Source: Alphaproteobacteria bacterium
Lineage (GTDB): Bacteria > Pseudomonadota > Alphaproteobacteria > Puniceispirillales > Puniceispirillaceae
NCBI GenBank assembly: GCA_011526395.1
Contig: WTHW01000044.1
Location: forward strand, 1 to 5,681
Length of the DNA stretch: 5,681 nucleotides
Direction: 5' to 3'
The notes under the pieces were generated by a model, which had not been told where the DNA came from, made no database searches, and saw nothing but the letters and a program-made list of their open reading frames with translations. A program made the position numbers and the translations under genes. Positions 1 to 5,681 of this stretch are shown here, in pieces (position 1 is the stretch's first letter; each line of letters opens with the position of its first letter).

Positions 1-52
1 CCCACGGCTCATAACCGTGTTGTTGCAGGTTCGAGTCCTGCCGGGCCCACCA
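1..52 (+). tRNA. 3' part of a CAT-anticodon tRNA (elongator Met or Ile2), cut by the window edge
   Basis: The sequence folds as a tRNA from the anticodon arm to the 3' end. The anticodon stem is CACGG/CCGTG (3-7 with 15-19), and its 7-base loop CTCATAA (8-14) has anticodon CAT at 10-12. The variable loop is TTGTT (20-24). The T stem is GCAGG/CCTGC (25-29 with 37-41) around the loop TTCGAGT. The 3' acceptor strand is CGGGCCC (42-48), followed by discriminator A49 and an encoded CCA (50-52). The D arm and 5' acceptor strand lie outside the window. It is not an initiator: the anticodon stem lacks the three consecutive G-C pairs next to the loop. CAT can mean elongator Met, or Ile2 after TilS lysidine modification. 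G68 and G69 on the acceptor strand imply C4-G69 and C5-G68 pairs, which are TilS recognition pairs in E. coli Ile2, so Ile2 is a real possibility. Confidence 0.9.
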
Positions 53-67
53 TTTCACGCCAGAATT

Positions 68-107
68 AAAAAGGGCTGTTAGCATCATCGCTAACAGCCC
101 TTTTTTT
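68..107. terminator. Bidirectional intrinsic terminator between the tRNA and aatA
   Basis: A perfect 11-bp stem, GGGCTGTTAGC (73-83) with GCTAACAGCCC (90-100), closes a 6-base loop. It is followed by seven T (101-107) and preceded by five A (68-72). Read on the + strand, it ends the tRNA transcript about 20 bases after CCA. Read on the minus strand, the A run becomes a U tract, so the same hairpin can end the aatA mRNA, whose stop codon is at 123-125. The A and T tracts can also pair and lengthen the stem. This is a standard Rho-independent terminator shared by converging units. Confidence 0.9.
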
Positions 108-122
108 AAATCAATCTAATGC

Positions 123-1328
123 TTAAGATTTTTTTACAAGCATATCTGTAGCTTTCTTGATACGCACCATCGCATCTTTCAATGCTTCGGTTGATGTCGC
201 GTATGAAATGCGGAAATGTGGTTCAAGACCAAAAGCAGCACCTTGCACAGCGGCAACACCGCCTTCTTCTAGAAGCCATGTGACATAATCACCATCATTT
301 TCAATCACTTTACCATCTGGGCGTGTTGCACCAATAACACCAGCACATGAAGGATAGACGTAAAAAGCACCATCAGGGCGCGCGCAATCAAGACCATCAA
401 TCTCGTTCAATGCGTCAACGACAAGATTACGACGCTCTGCGAAATGAACCGCATTTGCAGCCATGAAATCAAGCGGGCCATTCAACGCTGCAACAGCTGC
501 ATATTGCGCAATTGAATTTGGGTTTGATGTAGATTGTGACTGAATTTTTGCCATCGCCTTTATCAAAGGTTGCGGGCCACATGCATAACCAATACGCCAA
601 CCAGTCATGCAATAAGCTTTTGAGACACCATTTGTTGTCAATGTGCGTGGCTGCAGGTCTGGTGCCACCTCAACCAAAGTGGCAAATGTGAAGTCATCAT
701 ACACAAGATGCTCATACATATCATCGCACATAACCATCACATGTTCATGACGACGCAAGACATCTGCAAGACCAGCCAGTTCTGCGGCTGTGTATCCAGC
801 ACCGGTTGGATTTGAAGGGCTGTTGAGAATAAGCCATTTTGTCTTTGGCGTGATTGCCTTATCAAGTGCCTCTGGTGTTAATTTAAAGCTTGTTTCTTGT
901 GGGCAGGTTACGGGCACTGGCACGCCTTCAGCTAGCAGAACCATATCAGGGTATGACACCCAATAAGGCGCTGGGATAATCACTTCATCACCAGGATTAA
1001 CAGTCGCCATAAGCGCGTTATATAAAATCTGCTTGCCACCTGTGCCAACTGTGACCTCGGCAGTTGTGGTTTTGATGTTATTTTCGCGTGCGAATTTATC
1101 AACAATCGCTTGCTTTAATTCAGGAATACCGTCAACTGCTGTGTATTTCGTCTTGCCATTTGCCATAGCAATCCGGGCTGCTTCTTTAATATGATCTGGT
1201 GTATCAAAGTCAGGCTCACCTGCACCAAGTCCAATGACATCGTGGCCAGCGGCTTTTAATTCAGCTGCTTTTGTTGAAACAGCAATGGTTGGTGATGGTT
1301 TGATACGCGATAATCTGTCAGCTAGCAT
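123..1328 (-). CDS. aatA: Aspartate/prephenate aminotransferase, class I PLP-dependent (AatA type)
   Basis: This 401-residue protein is a cytosolic pyridoxal-phosphate enzyme that transfers the amino group between aspartate and 2-oxoglutarate. Relatives in Rhizobium also transaminate prephenate to arogenate, a step towards Phe and Tyr. Visible motifs, in order: the N-terminal block RIKPSPTIAVS (residues 8-18); GLGAGEPDFDTP (33-44), typical of this subgroup; GTGGKQ (95-100); SPSNPTG (170-176), whose N173 contacts the cofactor; CDDMYEH (201-207), with D202 facing the pyridine nitrogen and Y205 near the phenol oxygen; SKAYCMTGWRIGY (236-248), with K237 as the Schiff-base lysine; and HFRISYA (371-377), with R373 as the substrate carboxylate arginine. 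Length and termini are normal and no key residue is missing. The ATG start has a strong AAGGAG ribosome site (complement of 1335-1340) six bases upstream. The gene stands alone, diverges from uvrB, and ends at the shared terminator. Family assignment is firm; prephenate activity is inferred from the subgroup. Confidence 0.95.
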   Translation of the reverse strand: MLADRLSRIKPSPTIAVSTKAAELKAAGHDVIGLGAGEPDFDTPDHIKEAARIAMANGKTKYTAVDGIPELKQAIVDKFARENNIKTTTAEVTVGTGGKQILYNALMATVNPGDEVIIPAPYWVSYPDMVLLAEGVPVPVTCPQETSFKLTPEALDKAITPKTKWLILNSPSNPTGAGYTAAELAGLADVLRRHEHVMVMCDDMYEHLVYDDFTFATLVEVAPDLQPRTLTTNGVSKAYCMTGWRIGYACGPQPLIKAMAKIQSQSTSNPNSIAQYAAVAALNGPLDFMAANAVHFAERRNLVVDALNEIDGLDCARPDGAFYVYPSCAGVIGATRPDGKVIENDGDYVTWLLEEGGVAAVQGAAFGLEPHFRISYATSTEALKDAMVRIKKATDMLVKKS

Positions 1329-1368
1329 GCTGCACTCCTTGCACTAAATCCTGCGATCCGTGAAGGGG

Positions 1369-1398
1369 AAAATACGCCTGATAGGGTGCTCTGTCCAA
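1369..1398 (-). promoter_or_regulatory. Candidate sigma-70-type promoter for aatA
   Basis: On the minus strand a -35-like TTGGAC (complement of 1393-1398) and a -10-like TATTTT (complement of 1369-1374) are 18 bases apart. Transcription would begin near 1362, giving a leader of roughly 34 bases that contains the AAGGAG ribosome site. The spacing and hexamers are good but not perfect, and this is called by eye only. It lies inside the longest possible uvrB reading frame, which favours a later uvrB start. Confidence 0.4.
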
Positions 1399-1437
1399 CA
1401 AAAACAACAATTCTTCATTGCAATATGGTCAAATGAG

Positions 1438-3606
1438 ATGAATAGCACTAAGTTACCAAGCATGATGGATGATGCCGCTCAAGAAAACCCTGATAAATCG
1501 CTTGCCAATCGCACAGCACAAGCTGCTGACTATGATTTGCAAACAAAGTTCAAGCCAAATGGCGATCAACCTGCTGCCATTTCTGAATTGCTTGATGGCG
1601 TTGGTAATGACGAGCGTGATCAAGTCTTACTTGGTGTTACGGGTTCCGGCAAAACCTTCACAATCGCACATGTTATCAAGGAATCAAAGCGCCCTACCCT
1701 GATTCTTGCGCCAAATAAGACACTCGCTGCCCAGCTATATGGCGAAATGAAATCCTTATTTCCCAATAATGCGGTCGAATATTTTGTATCTTACTATGAT
1801 TATTATCAGCCAGAAGCCTATGTGCCTCGCTCTGATACCTATATTGAAAAAGAATCATCTATAAACGAGCAAATTGATCGCATGCGCCACTCTGCGACAA
1901 GAGCCTTGCTAGAGCGAGATGATGTTATCATCGTTGCGTCTGTGTCGTGTATTTATGGCATCGGCTCGGTTGAGACATACTCAACCATGACATTTAAGGT
2001 CAAAGTAGAAGAAGAGATTGAAAGACAGACTTTTCTGCGCCGCCTAACTGAATTGCAATATCGCCGCAATGATATCAATTTTGTCAGGGGCACGTTCCGT
2101 GTACGAGGTGACAATATTGAGCTGTTCCCTGCGCACTTTGAAGATAGAGCATGGCGTATTTCATTATTTGGCGATGAAGTGGAAACCATTTATGAGTTTG
2201 ATCCTCTTACTGGCGAGAAAACAGCTACATTAGAGAGCATCACTATCTTTGCCAACTCGCACTATGTGACACCAAGGCCTACGTTACAGCAGGCTGTAAA
2301 ACTCATTGGTGAAGAGCTAAAAACGACCCTTAACGATTTTCATGACGCTGGTAAATTGCTTGAAGCACAACGCCTTGAGCAACGCACAAAATTTGATTTG
2401 GAAATGATTGAAGCCACAGGTAGCTGTAATGGTATTGAGAATTATTCACGCTATCTATCAGGCAGACAACAAGGCGAGCCGCCGCCCACTTTATTCGAAT
2501 ATCTGCCAGAAAACGCTTTATTGATCATTGATGAAAGCCACGTAACCGTGCCGCAAATTGGGGCTATGTATAAAGGTGACTTTGCGCGCAAAACAACCTT
2601 GTCTAATTATGGCTTCCGCTTGCCATCTTGCCTTGATAATCGGCCGCTGAAATTCGAAGAGTGGGAGCAGTTCCGCCCGCAGACTATATTTGTATCCGCA
2701 ACGCCAGGCACATGGGAGCTTGAACAAACACAAGGTAGCTTTGTTGAGCAGATTGTGCGCCCCACGGGACTAATAGATCCAGTTTGTATCATTCGCCCCA
2801 CTGCCACACAGGTGGACGATATCATCGCAGAATCTCGCCAAGCGGCGCTTGATGGTTCGCGCGTTCTTATCACTACTTTGACTAAGAAAATGGCTGAAGC
2901 CTTAACCGAATATATGCATGAGGCAGGTATCAAAGTGCGCTATGTGCATTCAGATGTTGATACGCTTGAGCGGATTGAGATTTTGCGTGATTTGCGTCTT
3001 GGTGTTTTTGATGTGCTGATTGGAATCAACCTGCTACGTGAGGGGATTGATATACCAGAATGTGCGCTTGTTGGGATATTGGATGCTGACAAGGAAGGAT
3101 ACTTGCGCTCCAAAACGTCTCTTATTCAGACGATTGGACGCGCTGCGCGTAATGTTGACGGGCGTGTGATTTTATATGCTGATAAAATGACAGATTCGTT
3201 AAATTACGCATTGGATGAGACAAAAAGGCGCCGCGAGAAACAACAAGCATGGAATGAAGCGAATGGCATTACGCCAGAATCTGTGAAAAAGGATATCGCT
3301 GATATTCTTGATTCAGTTTATGAGCGGGCTGACCATGTCAATGTCCGCACTGGTGTTAAAGGCGGCAACCTGCAGGGTAAAGACTTGAAGACCATCATTG
3401 CAGAGATGGAACAACAAATGCGTGATGCGGCGGCCAATTTGGAATTTGAAGAAGCGGCGCGCCTTCGTGATGAGTTAAGACGTCTTGAAGCAAAAGAGCT
3501 TGGTCTAGATGCGCCCGGAATGCCAGCTGTTAAGCCTGCAAGACGCTCAGCAGAGATAGACTCTCCTGTTCAGCCGCCAACAGGACGCAAACCGTCACGG
3601 CGCTAG
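1438..3606 (+). CDS. uvrB: Excinuclease ABC subunit B (UvrB), nucleotide excision repair helicase
   Basis: UvrB receives damaged DNA from UvrA, verifies the lesion using ATP, and recruits UvrC for incision. Residues are counted from the ATG at 1438 (722 aa). FKPNGDQPAAI is at 38-48, and Walker A GVTGSGKTF at 66-74 has K72 as the nucleotide lysine. The damage-probing beta-hairpin region starts at YYDYYQPEAYVP (119-130). Motif II is DESH (365-368) and motif III is SATPG (420-424). GINLLREGIDIPE is at 529-541, and QTIGRAAR (564-571) is motif VI with the arginine finger. A C-terminal UVR domain, rich in Glu and Arg, spans about 654-684 and serves UvrA/UvrC contact; a basic, low-complexity tail of about 38 residues follows. 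The protein looks complete. The start is uncertain: the frame is open back to a GTG at 1360, and ATGs at 1462 and 1465 are also possible. None has a convincing Shine-Dalgarno. I prefer 1438 because the stretch before it does not resemble UvrB and overlaps the aatA promoter. No GTTC-N7-GTTC LexA box of the alphaproteobacterial type is visible upstream. Confidence 0.96.
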   Translation: MNSTKLPSMMDDAAQENPDKSLANRTAQAADYDLQTKFKPNGDQPAAISELLDGVGNDERDQVLLGVTGSGKTFTIAHVIKESKRPTLILAPNKTLAAQLYGEMKSLFPNNAVEYFVSYYDYYQPEAYVPRSDTYIEKESSINEQIDRMRHSATRALLERDDVIIVASVSCIYGIGSVETYSTMTFKVKVEEEIERQTFLRRLTELQYRRNDINFVRGTFRVRGDNIELFPAHFEDRAWRISLFGDEVETIYEFDPLTGEKTATLESITIFANSHYVTPRPTLQQAVKLIGEELKTTLNDFHDAGKLLEAQRLEQRTKFDLEMIEATGSCNGIENYSRYLSGRQQGEPPPTLFEYLPENALLIIDESHVTVPQIGAMYKGDFARKTTLSNYGFRLPSCLDNRPLKFEEWEQFRPQTIFVSATPGTWELEQTQGSFVEQIVRPTGLIDPVCIIRPTATQVDDIIAESRQAALDGSRVLITTLTKKMAEALTEYMHEAGIKVRYVHSDVDTLERIEILRDLRLGVFDVLIGINLLREGIDIPECALVGILDADKEGYLRSKTSLIQTIGRAARNVDGRVILYADKMTDSLNYALDETKRRREKQQAWNEANGITPESVKKDIADILDSVYERADHVNVRTGVKGGNLQGKDLKTIIAEMEQQMRDAAANLEFEEAARLRDELRRLEAKELGLDAPGMPAVKPARRSAEIDSPVQPPTGRKPSRR

Positions 3607-4511
3607 CTTTTGGTGCGCATTGAGACAAGCCACAAGCCTGGCAAAATCATGGCACCGCCAATAATGTGATAGTGAAAAATTTGCTCACCCAACAAAATAA
3701 CAGCAAGCGCCGCCGCATATACTGGAGACAAATACAAAGTGCTACCAGCGATTGTTGCCCCGAGGCGGCTTACGATATAACCATATGACAAATAGGCTCC
3801 TAGTGAGGCGCTGAAGACAAGCACTGTTAGAGCGCCGATAATAACCCATGTGATATCAGGCCAAGGACCACGTTGGGCAATCTCTGCCATCACAAAGGGC
3901 GCATGGCATATCGCACCACCAAGTGACATGGCGCCAAAGCGTTGTATTTGTGTCAGACTCGTTTTGATGTATTTTAAACCTAGCGAATAGATAGCAAAGC
4001 TAGTGGTCGCTAGCACAATTAAAAGGTCACCACGATTAAATACCAAATTCGTCAGCAGGCTAATATCTGCCTTTATGATAATTGCAATGACGCCCAGCAA
4101 TCCCATAATCATGCCTGTTAATTGCAATTTATTGAGGCGCTCGTTAAATGCAAAATAGGCAAATAATGCTATTAATAATGGCGCCGCACTATAGATAAGG
4201 CCGATATTTGTGGCTGTTGTTAACTCGCCTGCCATATAGACAGGACCGCCACATAACCCCATGCCAAGAGATGCGAGGAACAAGATCTGTCGCCATTCTT
4301 TACGCAATGCTTCAAACGAAATAGAGCGCAGGATTGCCAGCGCTAAGAAGACAACTAAACCCACGAGAAACCATCTAGAAAACGCCATTGCGATCGGCGG
4401 GAAGATGCCTGACATGCCCCTTGCAATTAACATGTTTGATGCAAAAAAAGCAGGACATATCAAAACAAAAAGCCAAGCGATGCTATCCTTTGTTTTATCT
4501 GTTAGATGCAT
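3603..4511 (-). CDS. EamA/DMT-superfamily membrane transporter, substrate unknown
   Basis: This 302-residue, very hydrophobic protein is predicted to sit in the inner membrane with ten helices, at roughly residues 11-29, 37-60, 74-92, 99-120, 130-147, 161-178, 189-208, 221-241, 249-272 and 279-297. They form two EamA repeats (about 11-147 and 161-297). The ends of the repeats show the usual small acidic motifs, FNERL (122-126) and LLGEQ (273-277), and a SPVYAAALA helix at 262-270 is typical of the second repeat. Members of the drug/metabolite transporter superfamily usually export amino acids or other small metabolites; the sequence does not reveal which substrate applies here. The ATG at 4511 is supported by a GGGGAA ribosome site (complement of 4517-4522) with normal spacing. 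Length is standard. The gene converges on uvrB, with which it shares CTAG at the stop codons, and diverges from the cation exchanger gene. It has no co-transcribed partner in the window. Confidence 0.9.
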   Translation of the reverse strand: MHLTDKTKDSIAWLFVLICPAFFASNMLIARGMSGIFPPIAMAFSRWFLVGLVVFLALAILRSISFEALRKEWRQILFLASLGMGLCGGPVYMAGELTTATNIGLIYSAAPLLIALFAYFAFNERLNKLQLTGMIMGLLGVIAIIIKADISLLTNLVFNRGDLLIVLATTSFAIYSLGLKYIKTSLTQIQRFGAMSLGGAICHAPFVMAEIAQRGPWPDITWVIIGALTVLVFSASLGAYLSYGYIVSRLGATIAGSTLYLSPVYAAALAVILLGEQIFHYHIIGGAMILPGLWLVSMRTKS

Positions 4512-4542
4512 ATTATTTCCCCATCGGTGGGTGCGTTAAAAG

Positions 4543-4558
4543 TGAGGGATAACTCTCA
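4543..4558. promoter_or_regulatory. Imperfect palindrome, candidate operator upstream of the EamA gene
   Basis: TGAGGGATAACTCTCA reads as half-sites TGAGGG and TGAGAG (complement) around four bases, matching at five of six positions. It lies about 32 bases upstream of the EamA start codon, in the spacer between two divergent genes, where a repressor site would be expected. Short palindromes also arise by chance, and no regulator is encoded nearby. Confidence 0.2.
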
Positions 4559-4564
4559 AAAAGA

Positions 4565-4587
4565 CACTTAGTGCTGAAGTGGCACTT
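4565..4587. promoter_or_regulatory. Paired small palindromes (CACT/AGTG half-sites), candidate operator
   Basis: CACTTAGTG (4565-4573) and AAGTGGCACTT (4577-4587) are each perfect palindromes around one central base. Their centres are 13 bases apart. An overlapping arrangement, AGTGC (4570-4574) with GCACT (4582-4586), could also fold as a small hairpin. Four copies of the same CACT/AGTG half-site within 23 bases of a divergent spacer suggest a binding site for a dimeric regulator. This is inference from pattern only; the protein that might bind is unknown. Confidence 0.25.
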
Positions 4588-4639
4588 GCAAAGAAGATAT
4601 TCGGCATTACATACCAGATATTACCTTCCGCTTTTATCA

Positions 4640-4645
4640 TATAAT
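4640..4645 (+). promoter_or_regulatory. Consensus -10 box (TATAAT) for the cation exchanger gene
   Basis: An exact TATAAT lies 10 bases before the GTG start at 4656. No good -35 hexamer is found 15-19 bases upstream, and there is no TGn extension. If used, transcription would start near 4652, leaving a leader of about four bases before the GTG, or about 22 bases before the in-frame ATG at 4674. Confidence 0.4.
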
Positions 4646-4655
4646 AGGCATCCTT

Positions 4656-5624
4656 GTGTCATTTATTTCTGAAATGCTTATCTGGCTATCGCCGATGGAC
4701 AGCTTAAACGCGCCTGTGCTTTTGCTAGTTGGTCTCGCCCTACTCGCAGTTGGCGGCAACTATGTTGTGCCAGCAACCATCTCACTTGGCAGGGCGCTTT
4801 CTATCAGTCCCATTGTTATCTCAATCATTGTGATAGCTGGCGGTACATCTGCTCCTGAATTGCTTGTCTCCTTGCAAGCCGCATTAGGAGGCTCAACTGA
4901 AATTGCAATCGGTAATGTCATAGGCTCAAATATGGCGAATATGATATTGGTTATCGGGCTATCAGTGCTGTTTGCAAATTTTCATCTAGATGCGCCTATG
5001 GCGTCCCGCAATGCTATCATCATGCTTGGTTTTTCTTTATTCACAGGCCTTTGTCTGTTGCTATTCGATGGCATTAGCTGGATGAGCGCTTTTATATTGT
5101 TAGCAGCAAGTTGTCTTTATATTTGGCACCTCATATCACGCGCGAGCACTACCCAAGAGATGGCAGATGATACGCCATCTGATTCGATGATTTTATCTGT
5201 GACTATGTTATTGGCAGCTATATCACTCCTTATCATTGGTGCTGATTTGGTGGTTGAAGGTGGCGTGATGCTAGCTAGTCAAGCAGGGTTAAGTGAGGCT
5301 GTAATCGGGCTGTCTATTATCGCTATCGGTACCTCATTGCCAGAAATTGTGGCAGTCGTCGCAAGTGTGATGCAAAGACGTAGTGATGTGGCAATTGGCA
5401 ATATCATCGGGTCGAATATTTTTAATCTTGGTATCATTCTAGGCCTTACAGGCATCATAACGCCTTTGCCAAGGGGAACGGATTTTTCATCAGCTACAAT
5501 CATTTGCTTTATGCTTGTAAGCTGTGTTTTGACAGCGCTCATTCTGAGGAAAACGACGCTCAAAAGACCGATTGCCATTGTTTTTATTGGGTTTTATTTC
5601 AGCTTCCTAAATCTTCAATTTTAG
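4656..5624 (+). CDS. Sodium/calcium exchanger of the CaCA family (YrbG-like)
   Basis: This 322-residue inner-membrane antiporter is predicted to exchange sodium for calcium or a related divalent cation. It has the two inverted alpha repeats that define the family. Repeat 1 begins GGTSAPELL (residues 62-70) and continues to GNVIGSN (86-92); repeat 2 begins GTSLPEIVA (225-233) and continues to GNIIGSN (248-254). The acidic residues E68 and E230 are the expected ion-coordinating glutamates. About ten helices are seen, five on each side of a polar, acidic loop (about 161-177), the usual layout, and total length matches E. coli YrbG. The GTG at 4656 is the longest start and has only a weak TAGG (4645-4648) ahead of it. 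The in-frame ATG at 4674 would remove six residues and also lacks a ribosome site; neither choice affects the transport domains. The gene diverges from the EamA gene. Ion choice and potassium dependence cannot be read from the sequence. Confidence 0.92.
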   Translation: MSFISEMLIWLSPMDSLNAPVLLLVGLALLAVGGNYVVPATISLGRALSISPIVISIIVIAGGTSAPELLVSLQAALGGSTEIAIGNVIGSNMANMILVIGLSVLFANFHLDAPMASRNAIIMLGFSLFTGLCLLLFDGISWMSAFILLAASCLYIWHLISRASTTQEMADDTPSDSMILSVTMLLAAISLLIIGADLVVEGGVMLASQAGLSEAVIGLSIIAIGTSLPEIVAVVASVMQRRSDVAIGNIIGSNIFNLGIILGLTGIITPLPRGTDFSSATIICFMLVSCVLTALILRKTTLKRPIAIVFIGFYFSFLNLQF

Positions 5625-5681
5625 GCAATACAACTAAAAGTTTTACACAATCATCCTGTTTTTGCCTTATTTCAGTTATTG
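5599..5681 (-). CDS. Possible C-terminal end of a minus-strand gene, truncated by the window edge
   Basis: On the minus strand one frame is open from the window edge for 26 codons to a TGA (complement of 5599-5601). It ends in a plausible soluble-protein tail, VKLLVVLPKIEDLGS. It would overlap the last 26 bases of the exchanger gene tail-to-tail, similar to the uvrB/EamA junction. I do not recognise the protein. An open frame this short has a fair chance of being random, and the other two minus-strand frames stop early. No terminator hairpin or + strand ATG is visible in 5625-5681, so that stretch is otherwise unexplained. Confidence 0.25.
   Translation of the reverse strand, partial: ITEIRQKQDDCVKLLVVLPKIEDLGS

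Noticed and set aside
1329..1470. Search for an SOS (LexA) box upstream of uvrB
   Set aside because: No GTTC-N7-GTTC or complementary pattern is present in the spacer on either strand.
1469..1702. 77-codon + strand open frame inside uvrB
   Set aside because: It lies wholly within the well-conserved uvrB frame, shows no recognisable motif and has no ribosome site; it is a frame shadow.
1953..2933. Three minus-strand open frames (1953-2189, 2518-2733, 2607-2933) opposite uvrB
   Set aside because: All are antisense to conserved UvrB motifs, two overlap each other, and their translations look like reverse-complement noise rich in Ser, Arg and Cys.
3565..3584. CCTGTT/AACAGG inverted repeat near the end of uvrB, considered as a terminator
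   Set aside because: The stem is only 6 bp with an 8-base loop, no T tract follows, and it is inside the coding region.
4261..4539. 92-codon + strand open frame opposite the EamA gene
   Set aside because: It is antisense to the N-terminal helices of the permease, and the product is basic and unstructured-looking with no family resemblance.
5279..5578. 99-codon minus-strand open frame opposite the exchanger gene
   Set aside because: It lies opposite the second alpha repeat, whose conservation explains the frame; there is no independent evidence for it.
1..5681. Search for a new biological system such as a defence island, mobile element, CRISPR array or biosynthetic cluster
   Set aside because: All sizeable open frames that are not shadows belong to familiar housekeeping or transporter families, and no array, terminal inverted repeat or integrase was seen.

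Overview
This window is ordinary chromosomal DNA from a bacterium, most likely an alphaproteobacterium of moderate GC content. The clearest sign is the aminotransferase, which follows the Rhizobium AatA (aspartate/prephenate aminotransferase) pattern along its whole length. The UvrB has an alphaproteobacterial-looking N-terminal extension ahead of its FKPxGDQP block. A marine lineage such as SAR116 would fit the base composition, but that is a guess.

Layout from left to right. Positions 1-52 hold the 3' two-thirds of a CAT-anticodon elongator-type tRNA on the + strand. A strong hairpin flanked by A and T tracts (68-107) can terminate both this tRNA and the gene facing it. Next come aatA (123-1328, minus), a short divergent spacer, and uvrB (+, most likely 1438-3606). 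uvrB runs tail-to-tail into a minus-strand EamA/DMT permease gene (3603-4511), and the two share the palindromic stop CTAG. A 144-bp divergent spacer (4512-4655) contains small palindromes and a perfect TATAAT. It is followed by a + strand sodium/calcium exchanger of the CaCA family (4656-5624). The last bases may carry the C-terminal end of a further minus-strand gene, which is weakly supported.

The genes are housekeeping or transport functions: amino-acid metabolism, nucleotide excision repair, metabolite export and cation exchange. Adjacent full-length genes alternate in strand, so none of them share an operon within the window. I see no mobile element, CRISPR array, toxin-antitoxin or defence locus, prophage gene or biosynthetic cluster, and no evidence of an undescribed system. 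The points worth a second look are small: the overlapping convergent stops, the uncertain uvrB start, a possible near-leaderless exchanger mRNA, the palindromes in the divergent spacer, and whether the tRNA is Met or Ile2.
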